Shown here: piece after piece, positions 43,337 to 51,479 of the stretch | Layout of the letters: each line of letters starts with the position of its first letter | Position numbering within the stretch: the first letter of the stretch is position 1 | Source: Streptomyces peucetius | Lineage (GTDB): Bacteria; Actinomycetota; Actinomycetes; Streptomycetales; Streptomycetaceae | Direction of reading: 5' to 3' | NCBI RefSeq assembly: GCF_025854275.1 | Contig: NZ_CP107567.1 | Coordinates: forward strand, 248,001-312,000 | DNA: 64,000 bases | The notes under the pieces: model-generated | Seen by the model: only the letters and a program-made list of their open reading frames with translations | What the model was told of the DNA's origin: nothing | Databases searched by the model: none | Position numbers and translations under genes: made by a program

Positions 43337-43421
43337 CCACCATCCGGACGGGTCTTTGCCGTTCCGGCAACATGGTTTGCCGTGGCTGTGGTCGCGGTCT
43401 CCCTGAACGGAGGTACACCAC

Positions 43422-44444
43422 ATGTCCACAGCAGCAGAACAGAAGGTGACCGGCGCGGACGCCCCGGCTCGCGGGTGTTACGACATCGTGGTCGTCGGCG
43501 GCGGGGCCGCCGGACTGAGTGGAGCACTGGCGCTGGCCAGGGCCCGCCGCTCGGTGCTGGTCGTCGACTCGGGCCGGCCGCGCAACGCTCCGGCCGGGCA
43601 CGTCCACGCGTACCTGACGCAGGAAGGCGTGGCGCCGGGACAGATCCTGGCCACAGGCCGTGCCGAAGTGAGCGGCTACGGCGGCGAAGTCGTCACGGAC
43701 ACCGTCGAGGCCGCCGAGCGCCTGGAGGACGGGCGGTTCCGTCTGGTGCTCGCCGGAGGAGCGGCCGTCGAGGCGGACCGCCTGCTGGTGACGACCGGCC
43801 TGATCGACGAGCTGCCTCAGGTGCCGGGCCTGACGGGGCGGTGGGGCCAGGAGGTGCTGCACTGCCCGTACTGCCACGGGTACGAAGTGCGCGACCAGGC
43901 CGTCGGGGTGCTGTCCACCGGTCCGATGGCCGTCCACCAGGCCCTGATGTGGCGGCAGTGGAGCGACGACGTCACGCTCTTCCTGCACACCGGTCCGGAG
44001 CCGGACGAGGACGAGTACGAGCAGCTGGCCGCCCGCGACATCGCGGTGGTGGACGGGCGGGTGGCGTCCGTGGAGGTGACGGACGGCCGGCTCAGCGGCG
44101 TGGTCCTCGACAGCGGCAAGGTGATCGCGCGCCAGGCACTGGTGGTCGCCCCTCGCTTCACCGCCCGCGCCGGCTTCCTCGCCGGGCTCGGTCTCGAGGT
44201 GAGCGATCAGGAGATGGGCGGCGTGGCGGTCGGCACGCGGATCGCTGCCGACCCTGCCGGGGCGACCGGGGTGCCGGGCGTCTGGGTGGCCGGGAACGTG
44301 GCCGATGTGAGCCTGCAGGTGATCGGCGCCGCTGCGGCGGGAGTCCGGGCGGGGGCGGCGATCAACGCCGACCTGATCGCGGAGGAGACCCGCCGGGCGG
44401 TCGAGGACCGCAGGCGCCCACGTGAGGCCGCTCCGGCCGGGTGA
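43422..44444 (+). CDS. Thioredoxin reductase-like FAD/NAD(P) oxidoreductase
   Basis: A 340-residue two-dinucleotide-domain flavoprotein. The FAD loop GGGAAGLSG starts at 26, the redox pair C148-P-Y-C151 is in LHCPYCHGYEV, and the FAD-binding end is VWVAGNVADVSLQVIGAAAAG. In typical bacterial thioredoxin reductases the NADPH loop GGGxxA follows the CxxC; here the segment GVLSTGPMAVHQAL is altered, as in the ferredoxin-dependent-like or gliotoxin-type reductases of actinobacteria. No thioredoxin gene is adjacent, so the partner is unknown. ATG 43422 follows GGAGG. Confidence 0.88.
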   Translation: MSTAAEQKVTGADAPARGCYDIVVVGGGAAGLSGALALARARRSVLVVDSGRPRNAPAGHVHAYLTQEGVAPGQILATGRAEVSGYGGEVVTDTVEAAERLEDGRFRLVLAGGAAVEADRLLVTTGLIDELPQVPGLTGRWGQEVLHCPYCHGYEVRDQAVGVLSTGPMAVHQALMWRQWSDDVTLFLHTGPEPDEDEYEQLAARDIAVVDGRVASVEVTDGRLSGVVLDSGKVIARQALVVAPRFTARAGFLAGLGLEVSDQEMGGVAVGTRIAADPAGATGVPGVWVAGNVADVSLQVIGAAAAGVRAGAAINADLIAEETRRAVEDRRRPREAAPAG

Positions 44445-44551
44445 AGCCGTCCGCGTGCGGGCCCGCCGTCGGAGCGGGCCGCTGCGCGAAGCGGGCCAGA
44501 AGCAGCCATCCCACGCAGCGGCCCACCGACCAGCGGCCGCCGCGCAGCGGT

Positions 44552-45142
44552 CTAGGAGAACAGGAACGCCGTGGCGGCGCCGGTACCGAGACCGGCGCCG
44601 GCCGCCGTCTGGGCGACCGAGTGGTAGCCGAGTGCGACACGCGACCAGCACACCGCCACGACGAAGACGTACCCGGCGGCCCACCACGGCGAGTGCACAC
44701 ACGCCAGCAGAGCCGTGACGGCGGAGGCCACCGCCGAGTCCACACTGATCTTCCAAACGGTGTTCACGGCGAGGAGGACGACGGTCATCGCCCACAGGGC
44801 GGTCATCGCGAGCAGGATCCCGGTCGGGGCGCCCCCGAGGACCATCACAAGGAAGCCCGCGCCGATGGAGCCGAGGATCACGAGGAAGATCGGGGCGCGC
44901 TGCCGGCGGTCCACCACATGCCGGTCGCCCCAGGTGCCGCGGCGGCGTTCCCTCTCGATGTACGCGGCGGGCACTATCCCGGCGCACAGCGCGCCCAGGA
45001 GGCCCCACGGCAGGCCGGTCCAGTTGCCGGCGGCGGCCAGACCGATGCCGAGCATGCCCAGCAGGAGCACATTGCGGGGCTGGAGGATGTCGGTGACCGC
45101 CCGGGCCACGTCGGTGGTCCGCTGCGCGGCGCTGCGGGACAT
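44552..45142 (-). CDS. PAP2-like membrane protein with degenerate active site
   Basis: A 196-residue protein with six predicted helices. Its C-terminal half resembles PAP2 phosphatases: a Lys in WKISVDSAVASAV and SRVALGYHSVAQTAAG, which is SR-x5-H-x3 with Gln in place of the last Asp. The PSGH motif is replaced by ISVDS, so the central His is missing. Catalysis as in standard PAP2 enzymes is therefore doubtful. Similar shortened PAP2 proteins occur in Streptomyces. It is convergent with the reductase gene. ATG 45142 follows GGAACCG. Confidence 0.72.
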   Translation of the reverse strand: MSRSAAQRTTDVARAVTDILQPRNVLLLGMLGIGLAAAGNWTGLPWGLLGALCAGIVPAAYIERERRRGTWGDRHVVDRRQRAPIFLVILGSIGAGFLVMVLGGAPTGILLAMTALWAMTVVLLAVNTVWKISVDSAVASAVTALLACVHSPWWAAGYVFVVAVCWSRVALGYHSVAQTAAGAGLGTGAATAFLFS

Positions 45143-45283
45143 GCCGGTTCCTTCAGGGGCTTGGCGGGTGCACGAAGAGTCGGCCGGCCGCGGGCCGACG
45201 GCCGTGATCGTATCCGGCCGCCCAGCGGCGCAGGCGCACGCCCGGGCACCCGTCGGGGCATGCTCACTCCCGCGCGCCGGCGC

Positions 45284-46000
45284 TCAGACGGCGAGCACGT
45301 CCGCCGCGACCCGCAGGTCGGAGACCAGCCCCCGGTACACCGGTTCACGGTCGTCCGCCCGCAGCACCGCCGACGGGTGGATCGTGCCGATGACGCAGCC
45401 GTGGGCGGCGGCCTCCTCCGTCGGTACCCCGGCGGCTCCCGAGACGTCCGTCCGGCCGAGCTCGTCCCAGGCGGGTGCGGGCAGCAGCAGCCCGCGCTGC
45501 TCGGAGACCCGGAAGGAGCCTCCGAGCAGCGCCTTGCCGGCGGTGGCCCCCAGCGCCATCACGACATCGGGTCCGATCTTGCGCAGTTCGGCGGCCAGCC
45601 ACGGACGGCACGCGGACATCTCCCGCAGGCTGGGCGGCTTGTGGATCCGGCGTTTCCCCCGGGGCGCGGGCGCGAACTTGAAGTGCTTCACGGCGTTGGT
45701 GAAGTACGCCGTTTTCGCGTCGATGCCCGCTTCCTCGAGCGCGTCGCGCAGCAGCCTGCCGGCGGGCCCGACGAAGGGCGCCCCCTGACGGTCCTCCTGG
45801 TCGCCCGGCTGCTCCCCCACGAGCACGATGCGGGCCGAGGAGGGCCCGGCGCCGAACACCGTCTGCGTGGCATTGCGGAACAGCGGGCACCCCTCACATC
45901 CCGCCGCGGCACTGCGCAACGCCGGAAGGCCTCCGCGCCGCGGGAGGAACGGACCGGCGTCGTAGCCCTCCCCTGCTTCCTTCTCACTGCTGACGGTCAC
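45284..46000 (-). CDS. udgX: UdgX-type uracil-DNA glycosylase
   Basis: A 238-residue iron-sulfur uracil-DNA glycosylase related to family 4. Motif A is GEQPGDQED (62-70), cluster cysteines begin with CEGC (35-38), and the C-terminal HPS is in GTIHPSAVL. The UdgX-specific loop KRRIH is at 116-120; in the mycobacterial enzyme the His of this loop forms a covalent bond to the uracil-derived abasic site, so the protein stays attached. GTG 46000 follows GGAGGCGAGG. A sigma-B-type promoter lies 46 bases upstream, divergent from one for DUF3140. The role is in DNA repair under stress. Confidence 0.93.
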   Translation of the reverse strand: MTVSSEKEAGEGYDAGPFLPRRGGLPALRSAAAGCEGCPLFRNATQTVFGAGPSSARIVLVGEQPGDQEDRQGAPFVGPAGRLLRDALEEAGIDAKTAYFTNAVKHFKFAPAPRGKRRIHKPPSLREMSACRPWLAAELRKIGPDVVMALGATAGKALLGGSFRVSEQRGLLLPAPAWDELGRTDVSGAAGVPTEEAAAHGCVIGTIHPSAVLRADDREPVYRGLVSDLRVAADVLAV

Positions 46001-46023
46001 CGTCCTCGCCTCCCGTCCGGGCA

Positions 46024-46071
46024 GGTTCGCCTCTGTGCCCGCCGGGTACCCGTGCCAGCCCGGCGGTACTC
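46024..46071. promoter_or_regulatory. Divergent sigma-B-type promoter pair sharing GGGTACCC
   Basis: Plus strand: GGTT (46024-46027), 16 bases, GGGTAC (46044-46049), toward DUF3140. Minus strand: GAGT (46071-46068), 16 bases, GGGTAC (46051-46046), toward udgX. Both match GNNT-N14-16-GGGTAC, and their -10 boxes overlap in one palindrome, so only one direction could be used at a time. Confidence 0.65.
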
Positions 46072-46145
46072 GCGCGGGCCCGTGCGCCCGCAGCCGTGGC
46101 CTCCGGGCGCCCGGGACGAACCGCGTACGCATCGGGAGGACCACG

Positions 46146-46481
46146 ATGACCGACGCCCTTGAACTCGACGCGCTGTGGGACGAGTTCCACAGCGTCGTCA
46201 ACATGACCTCGCAGGAGCTGAGCGCCTGGCTCACCACGCGGGAGGCGGGCGAGGTGACCGAACCCCTGCCGGAGGGGCCCGGGTCCCCGACGGGGCGGCA
46301 CGTCCTGGCGGTCCTGCAGAAGCGCCGCACCGATCTCACCGAGGACGACGTGCGCGTGATGTACGAGGTGGTGGACACCGTGCAGGCAGAGCAGGAGCAG
46401 GGTGCCGCCGAGACCGCCGACGACACTCGCAGGCGTCACCGGCTGATGACGCTCGGGCACGACCCGCTGAAGGCGGGCTGA
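46146..46481 (+). CDS. DUF3140 family protein
   Basis: A 111-residue paralogue of the gene at 26667: LDALWDEFHSVVNMTSQELS, GSPTGRHVLAVLQKRRTDLT and MTLGHDPLKAG match block for block. GGGAGG precedes ATG 46146. It has a full sigma-B-type promoter about 97 bases upstream, divergent from udgX. Downstream are DUF6480, DUF5709 and a phosphoribosyltransferase, all in the same direction; the first paralogue has only the phosphoribosyltransferase. Function unknown. Confidence 0.88.
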   Translation: MTDALELDALWDEFHSVVNMTSQELSAWLTTREAGEVTEPLPEGPGSPTGRHVLAVLQKRRTDLTEDDVRVMYEVVDTVQAEQEQGAAETADDTRRRHRLMTLGHDPLKAG

Positions 46482-46546
46482 CCGGCGCGGGACGCAGGTC
46501 GCGAAATGGGACTGTTGATCCGGGCGATTTCGGGCACCCGGCCGGT

Positions 46547-46777
46547 ATGAACAGTCAGAGCCCCGATCCCGACCCCCGGAAGACCCCCGGCGTTCCTCCG
46601 GGCGGCACCGTGCCACCCGGGGAGACACCGCCCGGCGAGGAGAGCACCGGTTCGGAGACCGGCCCGCGAGGGGACCAGTCGCGTGGCTGGGCCATGGGAC
46701 CGATGATCGCCATCGGCATCGTCGTCGTGGTCTTCGCGGCGTTCTTCCTGGCGTACGCACTGGTCATGATCCTGTGA
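46547..46777 (+). CDS. DUF6480 family small membrane protein
   Basis: A 76-residue protein. The first 45 residues are Pro/Gly-rich and disordered (DPDPRKTPGVPPGGTVPPGE), followed by GWAMGPMIAIGIVVVVFAAF and a C-terminal single membrane helix ending VMIL. This layout is the Streptomyces DUF6480 family. No good ribosome binding site precedes the ATG, so it may depend on translation of the gene upstream. The protein would sit in the membrane with a long flexible tail. Confidence 0.85.
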   Translation: MNSQSPDPDPRKTPGVPPGGTVPPGETPPGEESTGSETGPRGDQSRGWAMGPMIAIGIVVVVFAAFFLAYALVMIL

Positions 46778-46919
46778 CCGCTCCCCGTACGCCGACTGGG
46801 ACGCGCCGCGGAACGCGTCGTCCCGTACGCGCTCGCACCGCCGCACTCCGGTGAGCACCCCGTCCACCGCATCCGACCGCACCGCGGCAACCGCAGGTGC
46901 CGCAGGAAGGAAGCACGCC

Positions 46920-47408
46920 ATGTCCGACGATGCAGTCCAGCACGAACAGGCGCGGGGCGACGACGTCTACCAGCCGGAGGGCTCCGACGCGCAGAACCGC
47001 CCCAACGACGACCTCGACATGGAGAACGTGATCGGCGAGCGCGGACTCGACGACATGATGGTGGAAGGCTACTCACCTCCCGAGCGTCCGCTCGGCGTGG
47101 GCAAGTACGGCACCACCGGCGAGGAACAGCAGGAGGGCGAAAGCCTCGACCAGCGCCTCGCGCAGGAACGCCCCGATGTGGAGGCGGCACGGGGCGACGG
47201 CATCGGCGACCTCGAGGGCGGCGCCGGCGAGCCGGTCGACGAGGAGGCCGGCGGGCCCCGGGCCGGGCGGCTCACCCCGGCCGAGGACCCCGCCCCCCGC
47301 CGGCCGAGCGACACGGTGGCCCGTGACGTGGGCATCGACGGCGGCGCCGCGTCGGCCGAGGAGGCAGCGATGCACGTGACCGACGACGAGGAACTGCGCG
47401 ACCGGTGA
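46920..47408 (+). CDS. DUF5709 family acidic protein
   Basis: A 162-residue, strongly acidic, hydrophilic protein typical of the actinobacterial DUF5709 family: ENVIGERGLDDMMVEGYSPP, ERPLGVGKYGTTGEEQ, SLDQRLAQERPDV and the C-terminal VARDVGIDGGAASAEEAAMH. It lacks a hydrophobic core and is probably largely disordered, like hydrophilin-type stress proteins. GGAAGGAAG precedes the ATG. It is third in the set starting with DUF3140, followed by a hairpin. Confidence 0.88.
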   Translation: MSDDAVQHEQARGDDVYQPEGSDAQNRPNDDLDMENVIGERGLDDMMVEGYSPPERPLGVGKYGTTGEEQQEGESLDQRLAQERPDVEAARGDGIGDLEGGAGEPVDEEAGGPRAGRLTPAEDPAPRRPSDTVARDVGIDGGAASAEEAAMHVTDDEELRDR

Positions 47409-47412
47409 CGCG

Positions 47413-47469
47413 GGTCCGGCGGCGGGCCCCGGCGAATGTGAGCGGCGACCGGGCCCGCGGCCCCGGACC
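47413..47469 (+). terminator. Imperfect hairpin terminator
   Basis: GGTCCGG...GGGCCC on the left pairs with GGGCCC...CCGGACC on the right with small internal mismatches. It lies directly after the DUF5709 stop and before the phosphoribosyltransferase gene. Confidence 0.45.
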
Positions 47470-47502
47470 TGTGGCCGGACCATGAGGGAAGTGACCCCAG
47501 GA

Positions 47503-48153
47503 ATGCTTTTCCACGACCGTCGGGAGGCCGGGCGCGAACTGGCGCGCGGGCTCCTCGAGCACCGCGACGAAGAAGCCCTCGGAGATCCCCTCGTACTGGC
47601 GCTGCCACGCGGTGGCGTACCGGTCGGCGACGAGGTCGCCAGGGCGCTCGGCGCCCCGCTGGACATCATCGTGGCCCGGAAGATCGGGGCGCCGTTCAAC
47701 CCGGAGGTGGGGGTCGGCGCGCTGGCCGGCGAGGGCCCTCCACTGTACGACGAGCGGGCGCTCGCCATGCTCGACCTGACGGCCGACCGGCTGAGTCCCG
47801 AGGTCGCCAGGGAACGGGCGGAAATGCACCGGCGTGAGCAGCTCTACCGGGGTGCACGGCCCGCCCCCGACGTGAAGGGCAGGACGGTCGTCGTCGTGGA
47901 CGACGGGCTCGCGACCGGCGTCACGGCACGTGCGGCACTGCGTGCGGTGCGCGCCATGGAGCCGGGCCGGCTGGTGCTGGCCGTGCCGGTGGGGTCGCCG
48001 GACGCCGCGGAGGCACTGGCTGCCGAGGCGGACACGGTCGTGTGCCCGCACCGGCCGCAGCCGTTCCACGCGGTCGGGCAGTGGTACGAGGAATTCGACC
48101 AGGTCGGTGACGACGAAGTGGTCGCGATCCTGCGGAGCCACGGCGGCGGCTGA
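47503..48153 (+). CDS. Phosphoribosyltransferase family protein
   Basis: A 216-residue paralogue of the gene at 27099. The PRPP loop is VVVVDDGLATGVTA, the pyrophosphate region IIVARKIGAPFNPE, and the end QWYEEFDQVGDDEV. The two proteins align along their whole length. ATG 47503 gives the matching start (MLFHDRREAGRELA against MRFLDHRHAGQELA); ATG 47482 in frame is possible. Neither start has a strong ribosome binding site. It closes the DUF3140-DUF6480-DUF5709 set. Confidence 0.86.
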   Translation: MLFHDRREAGRELARGLLEHRDEEALGDPLVLALPRGGVPVGDEVARALGAPLDIIVARKIGAPFNPEVGVGALAGEGPPLYDERALAMLDLTADRLSPEVARERAEMHRREQLYRGARPAPDVKGRTVVVVDDGLATGVTARAALRAVRAMEPGRLVLAVPVGSPDAAEALAAEADTVVCPHRPQPFHAVGQWYEEFDQVGDDEVVAILRSHGGG

Positions 48154-48378
48154 CGGCCGTTCACACGAGCCCGCGTGCCCCGCGAGACGCGGTGACGGGA
48201 CACGCACCCCGTGACGGAGCCGGACGTGGCCTTTTCGTGTCCCCCGAATTCCGCAAAGACCTTGGTCGCGGTCGTCTCCGTTGGCATGCTTGAGCCCCCA
48301 CGCAGGCCGGGCACGGAGCCCTCCGGGCCCCGCTGTGCGCGGTTCGCCCAGCTCACGGCGGAGGTGTAGAAAGAATCT

Positions 48379-51066
48379 ATGGCCGGACGCTACGGCCGCC
48401 CGCGCTCGGTTCTGAGGATGCGAACTGTCGCCGGTCAGGTCTTCTTCCTGCAGGTGGCGATCGTGGTGTTGCTCGTGGCCGCGGCCATGGCGGCACTCGT
48501 CTTCCAGTCCCGTGCGGGCAGCGAACGCGAGGCACGCAACCGGTCGGTCGCCGTCGCGGAGACCTTCGCCAACTCCCCCGGAATCGAGGAGGCACTGGCG
48601 AGTCCCGATCCGACCGCGGTGCTCCAGCCCAAGGCCGAGGCGGCCCGTGAGCGTTCCGGCGTCGACTTCATCGTCGTGCTGAACCGCGAGGGCATCCGTT
48701 ACACCCATCCGCTGCCGGACCGGATCGGGAAGAAGTTCGTCGGCGACCTCAGTCATGCCCGGGCCGGCGAGGTGTTCACCGAGCGGATTACCGGCACCAT
48801 CGGACCGCTCGTCCAGGCGATCGTCCCGATCACCACGCGCGACGGAACCGTGATCGGCATGGTCTCCGCCGGCATCACCATCGAGAATGTCAGCGGTGTC
48901 GTCGAGGAGCAGTTCCCCCTCCTCTTCGGCGCCGCGGGCGGGGTGCTGCTGGTGGCCACCGGTGGCACGGCCCTGGTCACCAGCCGGCTGCGGCGACAGA
49001 CCCATGGGCTCGGGCCTGCCGAGATGACCCGGATGTACGAACATCACGACGCGGTCCTGCACGCCGTTCGCGAGGGGGTCATCATCGTGAGCGGCGACGG
49101 CCGCCTGCTGCTCGCCAACGACGAGGCACGCCGGCTCCTCGGGCTGCCGGCGGACGTGGACGGCGTACCCGTCACGGAACTGGGTCTCGATCCGCTCACC
49201 GCGCGCCTGCTGTCCTCGGGACGTGTCGTGACCGACGAGATCTTCCCCGTCGGGGAACGGCTCATCGCCGTCAACCAGCGCTCGACGGACCAGCACGGCG
49301 GGCCGCCCGGATCCGTCGCGACCCTGCGGGACACGACGGAACTCCAGGACCTGACCGGCCGGGCCGACCTGGCCCGGGGCCGGCTCAAACTGCTCTACGA
49401 CGCCGGCGCCGAGATCGGCACCACGCTGGATGTGGTCCGCACCTGCGAGGAGCTCACCGAGTTCGCCGCGTCCCGGTTCGCCGACTTCGCCACCGTCGAC
49501 CTGGTGGAAGCGGTGCTGCGCGGCGAGGAGCCCACCTCCACGGGCGCGTACACCGACATGCGGCGCACCGCTTTCAGCGGCTCGGGCGAGACCGCGCTCT
49601 ACCCGTTGGGGCACACGATCCGGTTCGCACCGGTCACGCCGATCGGCAGAGGGCTGGGTCAGGGCGAAGCGGTGCTCCAAGCGGATCTGACCAGCCTGGC
49701 CGGCTGGCGGGAGCAGGATCCGGAGCGCGCCCGGCTCCTGCTCGAGGAGGGGATCCACTCGCTGATCGCGGTTCCTCTGCGGGCACGGGGCGTGATCCTG
49801 GGCGTGGCCATGTTCTGGCGGGGGGCGGGCAATCCGGATCCGTTCGAGGACGAGGACCTGTCGCTGGCGGAGGAGCTGGTCGCCCGCGCGGCGGTCAGCG
49901 TCGACAACGCACGGCGCTACTCGCGGGAGCACACGATGGCGGTCACGCTGCAGCGCAGCCTGCTGCCCCGGATGCTGCCGGAGCAGAGCGCCCTCGACGT
50001 CGCGTACCGCTACCGGCCCGCGCTGGCCGGGCTCGGTGGGCTGGGCGGCGTGGGCGGCGACTGGTTCGACATCATTCCGCTGCCCGGCGCACGGGTGGCC
50101 CTCGTCGTCGGGGACGTCGTCGGCCACGGCCTCCATGCCGCCGCGACCATGGGCCGGCTGCGTACGGCCGTCCACAACTTCTCCAGCCTGGACCTGCCGC
50201 CCGACGAGCTGATGTTCCATCTGGACGAGCTGGTGGCGCGCATCGACCAGGACGAGACCGACGACGGTGCCGACGCCGGGGTCACCGGCGCCACCTGCAT
50301 CTACGCCATCTACGACGCGGTGTCGGGGACCTGCAGCATGGCCCGGGCCGGGCATCTCCAGCCGGTGATCGTCCGTCCGGACGGGACCACCGAGTTCGCG
50401 GACGTGCCGGGCGGGCCGCCACTGGGGCTGGGCGGTCTGCCGTTCGAGACCCTGGAGCTGCGGCTGCCGGAGGACAGCCGGCTGGTGCTCTACACGGACG
50501 GGCTGGTCGAGGACCGGGAACGGGAGATCGACGAAGGGCTGGAGCTGCTGCGCCGCACCCTGGCCGAGCACGCCGGTCAGGATCCCGAGGAGACCTGCGA
50601 GACGGTGCTGGCCACGCTGGTGCCCGAGCGTCCGCGCGACGACATCGCGCTGCTCGTGGGACGGACGCGCGTACTGGACTCCGGGCAGGTCGCGGAGTGG
50701 GACGTGCCGTCGGATCCGTCGGCGGTGGCCGGGGTGCGGGCGGCGGTCGCCGACAGGCTCGGGGAATGGGGCCTCGAGGAGGAGTCGTTCACCACCGAGC
50801 TCATCCTCAGCGAGCTGGTCACCAACGCCATCCGCTACGCCGCGGGACCGATCCGGGTGCGGCTCATCCGGGACCGCGCACTCATCTGCGAGGTCTCCGA
50901 CCACAGCAGCACCTCGCCGCATCTCAGGCAGGCGGCCATCACGGACGAGGGGGGTCGCGGGCTGTTCCTGGTCGCGCAGTTCGCCGACCGCTGGGGGACG
51001 CGCTACACGGCGGACGGCAAGGTCATCTGGACCGAGCAGCCCCTGCCGGGCGGAGGGGCCGTGTGA
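48379..51066 (+). CDS. Membrane sensor with Cache, PAS, GAF, SpoIIE phosphatase and HATPase domains
   Basis: An 895-residue protein. Membrane helices at about 20-42 and 180-202 flank an extracellular CitA/DcuS-like Cache domain (GVDFIVVLNREGIRYTHPLP, FTERITGTIGPLVQAIVPI). PAS lies at about 221-330, GAF at 345-515, the PP2C/SpoIIE domain at about 535-735 with intact metal-binding motifs (GGDWFD, GDVVGHG, YTDGL, DDIALLV), and an RsbW-like HATPase at about 750-885 (ELILSELVTNAIRYA, DEGGRGLFLVAQF). It joins ligand sensing to both phosphatase and kinase activities of a partner-switching pathway. GGAGG lies upstream of ATG 48379. Confidence 0.92.
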   Translation: MAGRYGRPRSVLRMRTVAGQVFFLQVAIVVLLVAAAMAALVFQSRAGSEREARNRSVAVAETFANSPGIEEALASPDPTAVLQPKAEAARERSGVDFIVVLNREGIRYTHPLPDRIGKKFVGDLSHARAGEVFTERITGTIGPLVQAIVPITTRDGTVIGMVSAGITIENVSGVVEEQFPLLFGAAGGVLLVATGGTALVTSRLRRQTHGLGPAEMTRMYEHHDAVLHAVREGVIIVSGDGRLLLANDEARRLLGLPADVDGVPVTELGLDPLTARLLSSGRVVTDEIFPVGERLIAVNQRSTDQHGGPPGSVATLRDTTELQDLTGRADLARGRLKLLYDAGAEIGTTLDVVRTCEELTEFAASRFADFATVDLVEAVLRGEEPTSTGAYTDMRRTAFSGSGETALYPLGHTIRFAPVTPIGRGLGQGEAVLQADLTSLAGWREQDPERARLLLEEGIHSLIAVPLRARGVILGVAMFWRGAGNPDPFEDEDLSLAEELVARAAVSVDNARRYSREHTMAVTLQRSLLPRMLPEQSALDVAYRYRPALAGLGGLGGVGGDWFDIIPLPGARVALVVGDVVGHGLHAAATMGRLRTAVHNFSSLDLPPDELMFHLDELVARIDQDETDDGADAGVTGATCIYAIYDAVSGTCSMARAGHLQPVIVRPDGTTEFADVPGGPPLGLGGLPFETLELRLPEDSRLVLYTDGLVEDREREIDEGLELLRRTLAEHAGQDPEETCETVLATLVPERPRDDIALLVGRTRVLDSGQVAEWDVPSDPSAVAGVRAAVADRLGEWGLEEESFTTELILSELVTNAIRYAAGPIRVRLIRDRALICEVSDHSSTSPHLRQAAITDEGGRGLFLVAQFADRWGTRYTADGKVIWTEQPLPGGGAV

Positions 51067-51479
51067 CGGCTCCGCCGTGAGGGCCGGTACGGGGGCGGGC
51101 GCGCGGTGCCCAACGCTCATCCGCGGACAAGAAACCGGGGACGCCTGCTGACGGGGCGACAAGAAACGGGGGCTCGCCGGCCCGTGCCGGGGAAGTTCAA
51201 TGGCCGCTCTTGCCTGCCGGGTTACCCGTCCGTAACGTCCTTCTCGCGCAACGGTCCGGGGCGGCGCGAGCGGCCGGTTCAATTCTCGGCAGCGGCCTCG
51301 GGGTGTTGGGTCCGCCCTTTCTTCCGTGATTCCGAGCGCCTCTCCCCCGGTGCCGGACACCGCCGCACCGTTCCCGTTCTGCCGTTCTCCCGTTCCGTTC
51401 GTTTCCCTCGTTCCCGTTCTCGTTTCCGCATTCCCCGCGTCTGCGTGCCATGCTCGCAGCGCCGAATCCTGGAGCCGTG
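51067..51479. other. Intergenic leader with pyrimidine-rich tract
   Basis: No gene is supported in these 413 bases. GACAAGAAAC occurs twice (near 51128 and 51158). From about 51360 to 51435 the plus strand is pyrimidine-rich with repeated CGTTC and GTTTCC units, just before the secreted-protein gene. Its transcription start is not apparent. Confidence 0.5.

Noticed and set aside
47272..51360. A 1362-codon minus-strand frame across the DUF5709 to SpoIIE genes
   Set aside because: It covers three well-supported plus-strand genes and has the low-complexity composition of a shadow frame.
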